A stretch of 64,000 nt of DNA from Pontibacter akesuensis (GCF_001611675.1 NZ_CP014766.1:1364001-1428000), one strand, 5' to 3'; positions 38,601-48,253 are shown, numbered from the stretch's first letter. The notes: a model not told the origin generated them from the sequence alone. Made by a program: numbers and translations.

Positions 38601-41600
38601 CTGACTTCGACAACGCCAACATCGAGTACATGGAATTCTGGCTGATGGACCCGTTCATTGCAGGCCAGTATGGTAGGGATGGCGCTTTTGGCAGTAATGT
38701 AAATCCAAAAGACCCGGGCCAGTTGGTGCTGAACCTCGGCAACGTATCGGAGGATGTGCTGGAGGATGACCTGTACGCGTTTGAGAACGGCTTGCCAACA
38801 TCCGCAAACGATGCGCAGAACCTGAAGAAAACCGACTGGGGTCTTATTACGCAGCAGCAGTTCTTAACAGATGCCTTTACAGGTGTTCCTGGCGGACGCC
38901 AGTTCCAGGATATTGGTCTGGATGGCTTGAATGACGCCGCAGAGGCAGATTACTTCCGGCAGCCGTTCCTGAACCGGATAGCAGGTACACCACCGCAAAG
39001 CGTGGTGGATGATCCTTCTGCCGATAACTTCCTGCACCACCTCGACCCACGCTACGACCAGTTGAATGCGGGCGTGCTGCAGCGCTACAAGAACTACAAC
39101 GGCATGGAGAATAACTCTCCGGAGAACAGCATTTACTCCAACTATGCCTTCCCCGACAAAGAAGACCTGAACGGCGACAACGTTATCAACGACCTGGAGC
39201 AGTACTTCGAGTACAAGATCAACCTAAGTCCGGAACAACTGGAGGTGGGCCAGAACTACATTGTAGATAAAGTAACCAGCACAAACGATAAGAACGGACA
39301 GCAGGTAACCTGGTACCAGTTCCGTGTGCCCGTGCGCCAGCCTACCGGCACCGTTGGCAACATCGATGGCTTTAAGTCGGTGCGCTTTATGCGCATGTAC
39401 ATGACCGGGTTTTCGGATCCGGTGCTGTTGCGTATGGTGCAGTTCCAGTTTGTGGCAAACCAGTGGCGCAAGTTTGAGAAGCCGCTGACAGAGGGAACGC
39501 CTTGCCTTACCTGTACCGACGATGCCCGCAGCTTTACGGTATCCACAGTAAATATTGAGGAAAACGGCCCGACTAACACAAACACCGACACCAACATTCC
39601 GTATGTGCTGCCGCCTGGCATCGACCGCCTCCGCGACTACTCCTCCACCAACGACCGCCGCCAGAACGAGCAGTCGCTGCAGTTGTGCGTCGAAGACCTG
39701 AAAGATTCCTTCTCGAAGGCCGTCTATAAAAACCTTTCGCTGGACATGCTGGCCTATAAGCAGCTGAAAATGTTTGTACATGCCGAGTCCAAAGACCCAT
39801 CGGTACAGGATGGTGACCTGCAGGCGTTTGTACGTATTGGAACAGACTTCACCCAGAATTATTATGAGTATGTGGTGCCACTTAAGTTTACTCCTGCCGG
39901 CAGCAATATCGCGACAGCCATCTGGCCAAACGAGAACGAAATCAACATTACGCTGCAGGAACTGGTGGACGCCAAGGTAAAGCGAAACACGGATGCCCCG
40001 GGCAATATTTTCGTGCCGTTCACGGTAACTACCGCAGATGGCAAAATCATCCGCGTAGTGGGTAACCCGGACTTCAGCGAAGTAGAGGGCATCATGATCG
40101 GTATCCGCAACCCATCGCAGCGAGGCGGTGATTCCCGTCCCCTTTCGGCCTGTATCTGGGTGGATGAACTGCGCGTGACGGATTTTGTGAACAAGACCGG
40201 ATGGGCCTCTACTGCCCGTATGAATGCCAAGCTGGCCGATTTCGCAAACGTGACGGCCACGGGCGCCTATACTACGGTTGGCTTCGGCGGGCTGCAGCAG
40301 CCGCTGTCGTTGCGCTCGCGCGAGGACGTGGCCCAGTTCGACGTGAGCGCCAACATGGTGCTGGATAAGTTCCTGCCGGAGCAGTGGGGCGTAAAGGTGC
40401 CGATGACGGTACAGTACGGCGTGACCACAGCCGAGCCCCAGTACGACCCGCTCGACAAGGACGTGCCGCTGGAGCAGTCGCTGAGTAAGTTTGACGATGA
40501 TGACGCCCGGGATGCATACCGGAAAGAGGTGATCACGCAGGAAACGCGCAAGAGCATCAGCTTGCTAAATGTGCGCAAGGAGCGCGTGAACCCGGAGGCC
40601 AAGGCGCATATCTACGATATCGAGAACTTCGCCTTCTCCTACTCCTATGCCGAGCGCCTGTACACCGACATCGAAACGGACCGCAACTATACCAAAACCT
40701 ATACCGGTGCCATTGCCTATACCTACGATACGAAGCCGAAAAGCTACGAGCCTTTCGCCAACAGCGAAAAGTTGAACTCGCCTTACTTGCGCCTGATCAA
40801 GGACTTCAACTTTACCCTGATTCCGAGCCGCTTTTCAGTGCGTGCAGACCTGAACCGTTTCTACAACGAAACATACTTGCAGCGCCCTGACCCGGAAACA
40901 AGGTTTATCACCACCCGCGGCATTGCCCCTACGTTCCAGAAGTCGTTTTACTTTAACCGGATTTACGACATGCGCTGGGACCTGACCAAGAGCCTGTCGC
41001 TAGATTACACGGCCACCAACCGCGCGGTGATAGACGAACCGGACGGCCGCATCAACAATGAAGTGGACTCACTGGCTTACAAGAACAAGACGATCTGGGA
41101 GAACCTGGCAAACGGAGGCCGTAACACCAACTTTAACCAGCTGATCGCCCTAAACTACAAGCTGCCATTCGACAAGTTTCCCCTCACCGACTGGTTAAGT
41201 GCCGACACCCGTTACGCCACCTCCTATATCTGGACGGCGGGCTCCACGGCGCTGAACCAGGAAGCGAGCTTTAAGCTGGGGAACACGGCCGAGAACAACG
41301 TGGAATTTAGCGCTAATGGCCGGGTGGACCTGGTGAAGCTCTACAACAAGGTGAAGTTCCTGAAGGACGTAAACGCCCCTGTACCTGCCAGGCCAGCACC
41401 AGCCGCAGCAGCCACCGACACCGCAGCTGCAGCATCAAAGCCTGACCTGAAGTTTATCAAGTCAGTGGCACGGGTGCTGCTGATGACGCGCTCGCTGAAC
41501 GTAACGTACCTGGAGAACCGCGGCACACTGCTGCCCGGCTACCTGCCCGACACCAGGTTCTTCGGGTTTGATGATGGCTTTGAGGCACCGGGGCTGCCGT

Positions 41601-42850
41601 TTATACTTGGCAAGCAGTACGACCTGGACGAGCTGTATGCGCAGGCAAACAGCAGCGGCTGGTACACCGACAGCAGCCAGTACCTGAACACGCCGTTCAG
41701 CGGCATTCATACCGAAACGTTTACCGGCCGTGCCAACCTGGAGCCGTTCCGCAACTTTAACATTGCCGTGGATGTGCGCCGTACCAAGTCAGAGATAGAG
41801 GAAGTGTTTTACCGCAAGGAGACCGACGATTTCGGCAACATTAGCGACACAGACCTGCGCCAGAACCCATTCACATCCGGCTCGTTCAGCACGTCGTTTC
41901 TGGCTTTGGGCACTTTGTTTGAGTCTACAGAAGACGGCTTCTCAAATGCCTTCGAAAGCTTTATCCGCAACCGCCACATTGTACGGGAGAAGCTAACTAT
42001 GGCTAACCCTGCCGCAGAGGATTCGGGCTATGCGCTCAACTCGCAGGAGGTGTTGCTCAAGTCGTTCCTGTATGCGTACCAAGGGCGCGACATTAACGGA
42101 TACGAGGCAGAGGCCAAAAACCCGTTCAGCCGCCTGCCGATTCCGAACTGGGCGGTTACATACAACGGGCTGGAGCGCCTGCCAATCTTCCAGGAGTGGT
42201 TTAGCCAGATAAGCCTGCTGCACGCCTACAACGCCAGCTACAACATCACCAGCTATACTACCTCGCTGGCGTACAACCAGGAGCCGAACGGCTTCCCGAC
42301 GCAGCTGAACCAGTTCGGCAGGCTGGAGCAGTATTATATCGTAAACCAGCTGACGGTGACTGAGCGCCTGGCGCCGCTGTTGGGCGTTAACTTCAGAACC
42401 AAGAATAACCTGACCGGCCGCATTGAGTATAAGGTGGAGCGCAACCTGTCGCTGAACCTGACAAATGCGCAGATAACGGAGACGAATGTGAAAGATTATG
42501 TGATCGGCTTTGGCTATACCACGAATCATTTCCGTTTGCCGTTTAAGATCGGTGGGGAACGCAAAACACTGGAAAATGAGCTGACGATGCGCCTTGATTT
42601 CTCGGTGCGCGACAACCAGACGGTGCAGCGGGCCATCTCTGAGGACGACAGCGGCGAGGAGATCAGCCAGAACCAAATTACGAATGGTACGCGCCAGTTG
42701 CAGTTGCGCCCAACCATCGACTACGTACTGAGCCAACGCCTGAACCTGCAGTTTTATGTGTTGCGCACGGTGTCTGATCCTAAAATATCAACCTCATTCC
42801 GCAACAGTGTTACCGAGGGGGGCATACAACTGCGCGTAAGTCTGCAATAA
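35648..42850 (+). CDS. sprA: Cell-surface protein SprA, T9SS outer-membrane translocon
   Basis: SprA, 2400 residues, forms the giant outer-membrane barrel through which type IX secretion cargo leaves the cell; Flavobacterium SprA is of nearly the same length. A signal peptide covers about residues 1-28. The rest is beta-rich with repeated aromatic/polar strands, including YISPMFDRIFGGNYVDIQPNG near residue 165, LGARFDYRLSDDVNIGATV near residue 745 and the C-terminal strands ending RVSLQ. An Ala/Pro-rich insert lies near residue 1910. No ATG fits; TTG at 35648, 16 bp after ruvA, is the best start. Its cargo likely includes the S8 protease at 45251. Confidence 0.96.
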   Translation: MIWKSKKHNLLLILVASISLLTWLAQAEGLRTSHRFKTGLLKNLLAQQDTARKDSTKYIPSRKPTFVPSDRYGSPFGARPSSSPLLLGQPSNLHLNVELDDSLQQYNITETIGDSVLYRPPSSMSLRDYSEWQQREAIRNYWRAKSSGLDGESVVSSNRLIPKLYISPMFDRIFGGNYVDIQPNGNVSLKFGARFNRNENPTIPLSQQRTGDFDFEQNISLNLVGQIGEKLRLNFNWDNNANFDFENNMKLDYTGYEEEIIRKIEAGNVSLPLNNSLITGAQNLFGIKAQLQFGRLGVTTIASSLRGTNDEVIIQNGGQNRPFEIRVDEYDRDRHFFLSQFFRGRYNEALRPLPLVNSGIVIRRVELYVTNNSRQTENLRNIVAYMDLGEADPYRERFENGRPATAPADNQANTLYSLISPPNSQARDNARVDSYLQSLGLEKGTDFEHVRARKLEPNEYRFNPQLGYISLNSALLPDQVLGIAFEYTYNGKTYQVGELINDYQNLDSEKVIHMKLLRATNPSLNFPTWDLMMKNVYALDATQVNREDFRLQIIYKDDETGVDLTSIKEPSPIRNIPLVEVFNLDNVNSNNDRPSDGNFDFLPGITIDTETGRIFFPQVEPFGDYLASRLEGNPALIDQYVFQELYDQTQTDAQQNNVKAKFYLTGRVKSTSSDEIMLPGFQIAEGSVVVYSGGTRLIEGTDYQVFYDLGRIKILNPSYLSSANDLRVTYEKAELLNIQPRTMLGARFDYRLSDDVNIGATVLHLNEQSYINRVSIGDEPTNNTIYGLDLNMQKESRMLTRFVDAIPLIQTKVPSLITFSGEFAQLAPSKSKSSANEDGASYIDDFEGAETPYNLGGFNNSTWRLAATPAPLVPGPGLQYSYNRAKLAWYTIDQIFYRNSDNRKPGSITDEELKNNYVRGIWRNELFPNRDAEITNTYEYTFDLAYYPRERGQYNYNPNLTTQGLLADDPRRNWGGISREISFDTDFDNANIEYMEFWLMDPFIAGQYGRDGAFGSNVNPKDPGQLVLNLGNVSEDVLEDDLYAFENGLPTSANDAQNLKKTDWGLITQQQFLTDAFTGVPGGRQFQDIGLDGLNDAAEADYFRQPFLNRIAGTPPQSVVDDPSADNFLHHLDPRYDQLNAGVLQRYKNYNGMENNSPENSIYSNYAFPDKEDLNGDNVINDLEQYFEYKINLSPEQLEVGQNYIVDKVTSTNDKNGQQVTWYQFRVPVRQPTGTVGNIDGFKSVRFMRMYMTGFSDPVLLRMVQFQFVANQWRKFEKPLTEGTPCLTCTDDARSFTVSTVNIEENGPTNTNTDTNIPYVLPPGIDRLRDYSSTNDRRQNEQSLQLCVEDLKDSFSKAVYKNLSLDMLAYKQLKMFVHAESKDPSVQDGDLQAFVRIGTDFTQNYYEYVVPLKFTPAGSNIATAIWPNENEINITLQELVDAKVKRNTDAPGNIFVPFTVTTADGKIIRVVGNPDFSEVEGIMIGIRNPSQRGGDSRPLSACIWVDELRVTDFVNKTGWASTARMNAKLADFANVTATGAYTTVGFGGLQQPLSLRSREDVAQFDVSANMVLDKFLPEQWGVKVPMTVQYGVTTAEPQYDPLDKDVPLEQSLSKFDDDDARDAYRKEVITQETRKSISLLNVRKERVNPEAKAHIYDIENFAFSYSYAERLYTDIETDRNYTKTYTGAIAYTYDTKPKSYEPFANSEKLNSPYLRLIKDFNFTLIPSRFSVRADLNRFYNETYLQRPDPETRFITTRGIAPTFQKSFYFNRIYDMRWDLTKSLSLDYTATNRAVIDEPDGRINNEVDSLAYKNKTIWENLANGGRNTNFNQLIALNYKLPFDKFPLTDWLSADTRYATSYIWTAGSTALNQEASFKLGNTAENNVEFSANGRVDLVKLYNKVKFLKDVNAPVPARPAPAAAATDTAAAASKPDLKFIKSVARVLLMTRSLNVTYLENRGTLLPGYLPDTRFFGFDDGFEAPGLPFILGKQYDLDELYAQANSSGWYTDSSQYLNTPFSGIHTETFTGRANLEPFRNFNIAVDVRRTKSEIEEVFYRKETDDFGNISDTDLRQNPFTSGSFSTSFLALGTLFESTEDGFSNAFESFIRNRHIVREKLTMANPAAEDSGYALNSQEVLLKSFLYAYQGRDINGYEAEAKNPFSRLPIPNWAVTYNGLERLPIFQEWFSQISLLHAYNASYNITSYTTSLAYNQEPNGFPTQLNQFGRLEQYYIVNQLTVTERLAPLLGVNFRTKNNLTGRIEYKVERNLSLNLTNAQITETNVKDYVIGFGYTTNHFRLPFKIGGERKTLENELTMRLDFSVRDNQTVQRAISEDDSGEEISQNQITNGTRQLQLRPTIDYVLSQRLNLQFYVLRTVSDPKISTSFRNSVTEGGIQLRVSLQ

Positions 42851-42853
42851 AAT

Positions 42854-42883
42854 TTTGGCATTGCGAAAAAGGCCGTATTTTTG
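42854..42883 (+). promoter_or_regulatory. Promoter of gcvH
   Basis: TTTG at 42854-42857 and TATTTTTG at 42876-42883, separated by 18 bp, match both Bacteroidota promoter elements (-33 TTTG and -7 TAnnTTTG). It lies just after the sprA stop and 27 bp before gcvH. It is the best promoter match I found in the window. Confidence 0.75.
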
Positions 42884-42909
42884 ACGGACAATCTTAACAT
42901 ACAGAACAA

Positions 42910-43290
42910 ATGAACTTACCTGAGAACCTGAAGTATACCAAAGATCACGAGTGGATTCGCGTAGAAGGCGATGTGGCTTTTGTGGGTATCACTGATTTTG
43001 CACAGAGCGAACTGGGCGACATCGTATATGTTGACATCGACACAGTTGACAAGCAGATCAACCAGGAAGATGTGTTCGGTACCGTAGAGGCCGTAAAAAC
43101 TGTTTCTGACCTTTTCAGCCCCCTAAGCGGCACTGTGCTGGAATTCAACGAACAGTTGGAGAACAGCCCTGAGCTGGTGAACTCTGATCCTTACGGCGAC
43201 GGCTGGATCATTAAAATGTCTATCGACGATGCGAGCCAGTTGGAAAGCCTGCTGACAGTAGAAGGCTATCGTGAAGTAATTGGTCAGTAA
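42910..43290 (+). CDS. gcvH: Glycine cleavage system H protein
   Basis: GcvH, 126 residues, carries the lipoyl arm that shuttles the aminomethyl group between P, T and L proteins of glycine cleavage. The lipoylation site is Lys63 in [19 protein letters not shown]. The hybrid barrel fold and the [20 protein letters not shown] segment are standard. No gcvP or gcvT lies nearby, so the system is dispersed. Confidence 0.96.
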   Translation: MNLPENLKYTKDHEWIRVEGDVAFVGITDFAQSELGDIVYVDIDTVDKQINQEDVFGTVEAVKTVSDLFSPLSGTVLEFNEQLENSPELVNSDPYGDGWIIKMSIDDASQLESLLTVEGYREVIGQ

Positions 43291-43308
43291 GCTGAGGTAG
43301 CCTTAGGT

Positions 43309-43683
43309 TTGATACTTCGCTACAACCTGTTTACAATCCTTTGGGCAGCGGTGATGCTTGTGCTGACACTGCTGCCCTCTTCTTCTCTTCCATCCGTTTC
43401 GGGCTGGAATTTCTTCTCCATCGCCTCCATGGCGCATGTTTTCCTGTTTTGCGTGCTCACTTTCCTGATGATCGTAGGACTCTCAAAGCAGCATTCCCAC
43501 CCCTACCTCAACCGCAACGCCATCCGCTCCAGCCTGCTCATCAGCACTGCCTTTGGCATTTTCATTGAACTGCTGCAGCACTTTCTCAACATTGGCCGCG
43601 AAGGCGACATTTTTGATGTCCTGTCCAACACTATCGGCTGCCTGATCGGGATACTTGTATTTAAGTGGATTTATACCTGGTAG
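43309..43683 (+). CDS. VanZ-like membrane protein
   Basis: A 124-residue protein with four hydrophobic helices (about residues 6-22, 37-58, 73-93 and 103-121). The family signature is the C-terminal GREGDIFDVLSNTIGCLIG, preceded by FGIFIELLQHFL. VanZ-like proteins are widespread; a role in teicoplanin resistance is known only for the Gram-positive founder, so no function is claimed here. The start is TTG at 43309, 18 bp after gcvH; no ATG precedes the first helix. Confidence 0.82.
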   Translation: MILRYNLFTILWAAVMLVLTLLPSSSLPSVSGWNFFSIASMAHVFLFCVLTFLMIVGLSKQHSHPYLNRNAIRSSLLISTAFGIFIELLQHFLNIGREGDIFDVLSNTIGCLIGILVFKWIYTW

Positions 43684-43771
43684 CGTAGCTCCCTCCTTGT
43701 CCCAGGTTTCCCAACACGGTTAAATTATACTTGTGGGTGTGGCAAATAACTGTTTTTGCTATCTTACAGGT

Positions 43772-45046
43772 ATGAACAGAATCATTGCCTCGCTCCTGCT
43801 GCTGTACGGCTGCACGGCCACCGCTCTGGCGCAAGATATGTCCCGTGTGCACCAGACCATCGACACCCTTACCTCCGCCACCATGCACGGCCGCGGCTAT
43901 CTTTTTAAAGGAGATAAAAAGGCTGCAGAGTACATCAAAAACAGGTTTCAGGAGATGGGGCTGCAGCCAATCGGTTCGTCCTACCTCCAGGAATTCAGCT
44001 TCCCTGTGAACATCATCCCCTCCACACCGCAGCTACGTGTAAACGGGCAGGCCCTGACGCCGGGCAAGGACTTTGTGGCCAACGCCGCCACCGGATCAGG
44101 CAAGGGAACAGCAAAAGTGATACCGCTTGATACAGCCATTTTTTCCGATGCCAGGGCGGCCCAAGCCTTCTTCAGCCAAAAGCTGGCTGACAAAGCTATC
44201 GTGTACCAGCAGCAAGAGCAGCAACGAATCGCCAAATTACCGGAGCCTTATCAGCGGCAACTGCAGCAAGCCAGGCTACATATTATACTTCAGCCAAACG
44301 CGCTGCTTACCTCTGTGTCTTCGCAGCAGCACCCGCTGCCAGTGCTGGAGGTGCTGCAAAGCAAATGGCCGAAAGAGGCAAAAAGCATAAGCTTTGAGGT
44401 AGGCGCTGGCCTCAACCCAAAATACAAGACGCAGAATGTGATAGGCATGATACCGGGGACGCAGCAGCCGGATTCTGTGATCATGATCACGGCACACTAC
44501 GACCACCTGGGAGGCCAGGGCAATGACGTATACTTCCCGGGTGCCAACGACAACGCCAGCGGCACAGCCATGCTGCTGGAACTGGCAGCGTACTATTCCC
44601 GGCCAGAGAACAAGCCCAAGTATAGTATAGTGTTTATTGCGTTTGCAGCCGAAGAGGCGGGGCTACTGGGCTCTTTCCACTACACCCGAAACCCGCTGTT
44701 CCCGCTCCGGCAAATCCGCTTTCTGCTAAACCTCGACTTGCTGGGCACCGGCGAAGAGGGGCTGATGGTGGTGAACGGCAAAGTGCACACGCAGGAATTT
44801 GACCTCTTGCAGCGCCTGAATGAGCAGCACCAGTACCTGAAGCAGATCAGGAGCCGGGGCAAAGCCGCCAACTCCGACCACTACCCTTTTTCTGAGGCAG
44901 GCGTGCCAGCCTTCTTCTTTTATACCTTGGGGGGCACCGCCGCCTACCACAACTCCCAGGACCACGCCGCGCAGTTACCACTCACTGAGTTTGCAGATGT
45001 GTTTAAGTTGATCACCAATTTTATAACAGACCTGACTTCTGCCTGA
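43772..45046 (+). CDS. Secreted M28 family zinc peptidase
   Basis: A 424-residue exported aminopeptidase-like enzyme with a signal peptide (about 1-21, ALAQ). The two-zinc site of clan MH is visible: His242 in HYDHLG, Asp in PGANDNASGTAM, the Glu pair in AAEEAGLLGS, Asp in LNLDLLG and His in SDHYPFSEAG. The substrate is probably peptides or amino-acid derivatives in the periplasm. I placed the start at the ATG at 43772, which begins the signal peptide, not at an upstream in-frame ATG-less extension. The insert at about residues 85-190 resembles a PA-type lid domain. Confidence 0.9.
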   Translation: MNRIIASLLLLYGCTATALAQDMSRVHQTIDTLTSATMHGRGYLFKGDKKAAEYIKNRFQEMGLQPIGSSYLQEFSFPVNIIPSTPQLRVNGQALTPGKDFVANAATGSGKGTAKVIPLDTAIFSDARAAQAFFSQKLADKAIVYQQQEQQRIAKLPEPYQRQLQQARLHIILQPNALLTSVSSQQHPLPVLEVLQSKWPKEAKSISFEVGAGLNPKYKTQNVIGMIPGTQQPDSVIMITAHYDHLGGQGNDVYFPGANDNASGTAMLLELAAYYSRPENKPKYSIVFIAFAAEEAGLLGSFHYTRNPLFPLRQIRFLLNLDLLGTGEEGLMVVNGKVHTQEFDLLQRLNEQHQYLKQIRSRGKAANSDHYPFSEAGVPAFFFYTLGGTAAYHNSQDHAAQLPLTEFADVFKLITNFITDLTSA

Positions 45047-45087
45047 CCCGTGGCCGCATCCAAAAGCCAAGCCAGCGCGAGTTTTGT

Positions 45088-45233
45088 GTGTTTGACAAAC
45101 ACTTCATGTCCATACTTGCAGTCATAAAAAACGACTATCGTTTTAACCTTCCGGAATCAGGAAAACACATTGTTTCTAAGGGTGAATTTGAGTAGCTTTC
45201 ATACTACTTTACGTTGATGCACCCGTGGTGCAT
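45088..45233. promoter_or_regulatory. Two palindromes upstream of the S8 protease gene
   Basis: GTGTTTGACAAACAC (45088-45102) is a palindrome of 7-bp arms around one base, and ATGCACCCGTGGTGCAT (45217-45233) has 7-bp arms around 3 bases. The second ends 17 bp before the protease ATG at 45251, over the expected promoter/leader. They could be operators or short hairpins. Confidence 0.4.
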
Positions 45234-45250
45234 TTTATACTTTGTGCGTT

Positions 45251-47866
45251 ATGGTCCCCCACCTGAAAGCGGCATTTGCTGGTATTGTTATGTTGATGGC
45301 CGGTGCCGCCGCTCCCATACTGGGGCAGGCTCAGACCCTGCCGAAAATAGCCGCGCCGCTGGCAAAAACCGCCAAGGCAAAAGCGCCTGCCCAGGCACGC
45401 GTGCTTCCAAAAGACACCCGACAGTTTACGGCATGGCTGCAGCAAAACCTGCCACACATAAATACTACAATAACCACCTCCCCAAGTATAACGCTGACAA
45501 ACCTGCAGCCCGGCGACCTGCTTCTATTGCAGCAATGCCCCTGGCTGCAATACATTGACCGGGGGCACCGGCAGGCAAAGGAAGAACTGGAGCTCAAAGA
45601 CAGTGATTTAAGTGCCAACAGCATCGCTGCAGTGCATGCCCGCTACCCGGAATGGAACGGCGAAGGCATCGTGGTATCTGTTAAAGAAAATCCGTTCGAC
45701 ACCACCGACATCGACCTGAAGGACCGCATACTTGCTTCCCCTGCCTTCAGTGAAGCCTACAGCACTCACGCCACCACCATGGCCACCATTATTGCCGGCG
45801 GCGGGAACTCCAGCCCGGAGGCGCTGGGGGTAGTATGGGGCAGCTCCGTGACAAGTTCCAGCTTTGCCAACCTGATGCCCGACGAAACTGAAGCTTTAAA
45901 ACAGCAGCAGGTAAGCGTGCAGAGCCACTCCTACGGTGTGGGCGTGGAGAATTACTACGGGCTGGAAAGTATGGCCTATGACGAACAGGTGCTTGCTTAT
46001 CCCGAACTGCTGCACGTGTTTTCGTCCGGCAACAGCGGCACCGCCACGCCCGAAACCGGTGCCTACGCAGGTATCGCCGGTGTGGCCAACCTGACGGGCC
46101 AGTTCAAAACATCTAAGAACAGTTTAAGCGTAGGTGCACTGGATAAAAACCGCACTGTTGGGACGCTTAGTTCTGTTGGCCCAGCCTACGATGGGCGGGT
46201 AAAACCGGAACTGGTAGCGCACGGTGCAGGCGGAACCTCCGAGGCAGCCGCAGTGGCATCCGGTGTGGCAGCGATGGTGCAGCAGGCGTATGCGGCGCAG
46301 CAAAGCGGTACACTTCCTCCTGCCGCCCTCGTGAAAGCGGTGCTGATAAACAGTGCCGATGATGTGGGAAATGCACACGTTGATTTTGAAAGCGGCTACG
46401 GAAATATTGATGCGCTTGGCGCGGTTGAAACTGTGAAGAGCAACCGCTTCCGCATGGGCAGTCTGGCAACCGGGGCCACGGACAGATTTATACTGCAGTT
46501 ACCGGCAGGTACGCAGCAGCTTAAAGTAACGCTAGTGTGGCACGATGCCGCCGCCGCACCAGACGCCCCCACAGCGTTAGTCAATGACCTGGACCTGCAA
46601 CTGAAGCATAGCGGCTCTGGCGAAGTATGGCTGCCCTGGGTTTTGAACGCCTTTCCGCACCCGGACTCGCTGAACAAAACTGCCATCCGGGCGGCAGACC
46701 ACCTGAACAATGTGGAGCAGGTAACGCTGCAACAACCAATGGCGGGCGCCTACGAAGTACACATCACAGGACATACTGTACCGCAGGGGCCACAGGCATA
46801 CAGCCTGGTTTACGAGTATACCTCCGCTGCCCTCTCCTGGACTTACCCCACCCCACAAAGCAGCCTGACAGCGGGGAACAGCAACAGAATCCGGTGGAGC
46901 ACCCATGTTAGCGGCAGTGCAAGGCTGGAGTATAAGACCAGCGGCAGCGATACCTGGACAGTTATTTCCGACAACATCAACTTAAGCCAAACTTATTACG
47001 ACTGGACTGCTCCGGACATACTCACACTGGCACAGTTCCGGCTTGTTACCGGCACGCAAACAATCATTTCGCCGGAATTTATACTTGCCCCGGTTATTAA
47101 CCCAGCTATTACGCTCAGTTGTGGGGAGGAGGTGCTGCTACAGTGGCCTGCTGTAACAGGAGCCACCGCCTACCAGGTATACAGCCTGCAGGGGCACTAC
47201 ATGCAGCCACTGCTTTCGGTAAAAGACACGGTGGCCATACTTGCTGCCCCTGCGCAGGAGTCTGGTTACTTTGCCGTGGCTCCCGTGCTGGCCGGTGCCG
47301 TTGCCAGGCGAGGCCGGAGTGTTGCCTATACTTCGGAGGCGGAGGTTTGCTATATCGCAAATTTCCTGCCCCGGCAGCTCGTAATGGATTCGGTGCTGTT
47401 TGACCTTAGCCTTAGCACCACCTACAGCCTGGCAGAAGTGGCCTTGGAGCGACTGGACAATGGCGCCTATACGGTGGTGCAGGTGAAGCCTGTTACCCGG
47501 CAAACAGAAATCATACTTCGTGATGCCAGCCCCACAACCGGTTTAAACCGTTACCGGGCCCGCGTAACCACCCAGCAGGGGCAGCAGTACTACAGCCAGA
47601 CAGAAGAGGTGTTCTTCACCCGAAGCGGCTTTATACAGGTGGGCCCTAACCCGGTGGTAGCCGGACAGGAAGTGGCGGTGGTGGCGCACGGCGAGGGAGT
47701 GGCACAGCTACAGCTTTATAACTTGCTGGGGCAGCAAGTTTATACTTCCACCGACGGAGGCGTTCTGAAAACAGTACCCACAACTGGCCTTCCCGCAGGT
47801 ATTTACATCCTGCGCCTGCTAACTGAACGAGGCGAAAAGCTTTCTACGCGCCTCTTGGTGCTGTAA
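45251..47866 (+). CDS. S8 (subtilisin-family) serine protease with T9SS sorting domain
   Basis: An 871-residue secreted protease. The signal peptide ends near residue 28 (GQAQT). The subtilase domain (about 105-400) has the His motif STHATTMATIIAGGG (His173), the oxyanion Asn in VFSSGNSGTA and the Ser motif GTSEAAAVASGVAAMV (Ser330). The canonical Asp motif DTG is not obvious: the equivalent strand reads VVSVKENPFDTTD. A jelly-roll P-like domain (about 405-530), Ig-like modules, and a C-terminal type A T9SS signal (VGPNPVVAGQ... to LSTRLLVL, last 75 residues) follow. It should be exported by SprA and processed by PorU, both in this window. A TTG three codons upstream is in frame. Confidence 0.9.
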   Translation: MVPHLKAAFAGIVMLMAGAAAPILGQAQTLPKIAAPLAKTAKAKAPAQARVLPKDTRQFTAWLQQNLPHINTTITTSPSITLTNLQPGDLLLLQQCPWLQYIDRGHRQAKEELELKDSDLSANSIAAVHARYPEWNGEGIVVSVKENPFDTTDIDLKDRILASPAFSEAYSTHATTMATIIAGGGNSSPEALGVVWGSSVTSSSFANLMPDETEALKQQQVSVQSHSYGVGVENYYGLESMAYDEQVLAYPELLHVFSSGNSGTATPETGAYAGIAGVANLTGQFKTSKNSLSVGALDKNRTVGTLSSVGPAYDGRVKPELVAHGAGGTSEAAAVASGVAAMVQQAYAAQQSGTLPPAALVKAVLINSADDVGNAHVDFESGYGNIDALGAVETVKSNRFRMGSLATGATDRFILQLPAGTQQLKVTLVWHDAAAAPDAPTALVNDLDLQLKHSGSGEVWLPWVLNAFPHPDSLNKTAIRAADHLNNVEQVTLQQPMAGAYEVHITGHTVPQGPQAYSLVYEYTSAALSWTYPTPQSSLTAGNSNRIRWSTHVSGSARLEYKTSGSDTWTVISDNINLSQTYYDWTAPDILTLAQFRLVTGTQTIISPEFILAPVINPAITLSCGEEVLLQWPAVTGATAYQVYSLQGHYMQPLLSVKDTVAILAAPAQESGYFAVAPVLAGAVARRGRSVAYTSEAEVCYIANFLPRQLVMDSVLFDLSLSTTYSLAEVALERLDNGAYTVVQVKPVTRQTEIILRDASPTTGLNRYRARVTTQQGQQYYSQTEEVFFTRSGFIQVGPNPVVAGQEVAVVAHGEGVAQLQLYNLLGQQVYTSTDGGVLKTVPTTGLPAGIYILRLLTERGEKLSTRLLVL

Positions 47867-47956
47867 AAGCCGTAGCTTAAATAGAATTCCAGGCTTAGAG
47901 GAAGTACCTGCCCACTGCCCATAGGCAGCATTGAAGAAAGATATTTAGAGCTTAAG

Positions 47957-48253
47957 ATGAACAAAGCAATCAAAGAAGACTATAAAGAAGCTTTTCTTCA
48001 AGTAAGGCAAGTTATTAATTCCATTGACCCTATGGGCCTTATTGAATTTTGTGGACCTGAAGAATATGACGCTGAAGTTTCTGAAATTTTGAGCAAATTA
48101 GGTGAGTGTGGAACGGAAGAAGAGATAAGAGCTATGGTTATCCAGGTTATCACTAAATGGTTTGATGATCCAGGAAACATAAACTTCTACAGTAATGTGG
48201 GGCAAGACCTGATGAAAGTTAAAAACTCCCATACTTGGTTGAATAGCCGATAA
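47957..48253 (+). CDS. Small DUF1871-like cytosolic protein
   Basis: A 98-residue acidic protein without signal or membrane segment. VINSIDPMGLIEFCGPEEYDAEVSEIL near residue 20 resembles the DUF1871 family, small helical proteins of unknown function that often sit near toxin/immunity loci. The gene is AT-rich, unlike the GC-rich genes on both sides, and no promoter match is obvious. It may be a recent arrival or an orphan immunity-type gene; both are inference. Confidence 0.65.
   Translation: MNKAIKEDYKEAFLQVRQVINSIDPMGLIEFCGPEEYDAEVSEILSKLGECGTEEEIRAMVIQVITKWFDDPGNINFYSNVGQDLMKVKNSHTWLNSR

Noticed and set aside
41993..42736. Minus-strand open frame (247 codons) opposite the end of sprA
   Set aside because: SprA coding is continuous there. 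The opposite frame shows no recognisable domain.
43309..43683. VanZ-like gene as a glycopeptide resistance determinant
   Set aside because: VanZ-like proteins are common housekeeping membrane proteins, and no van genes are nearby.
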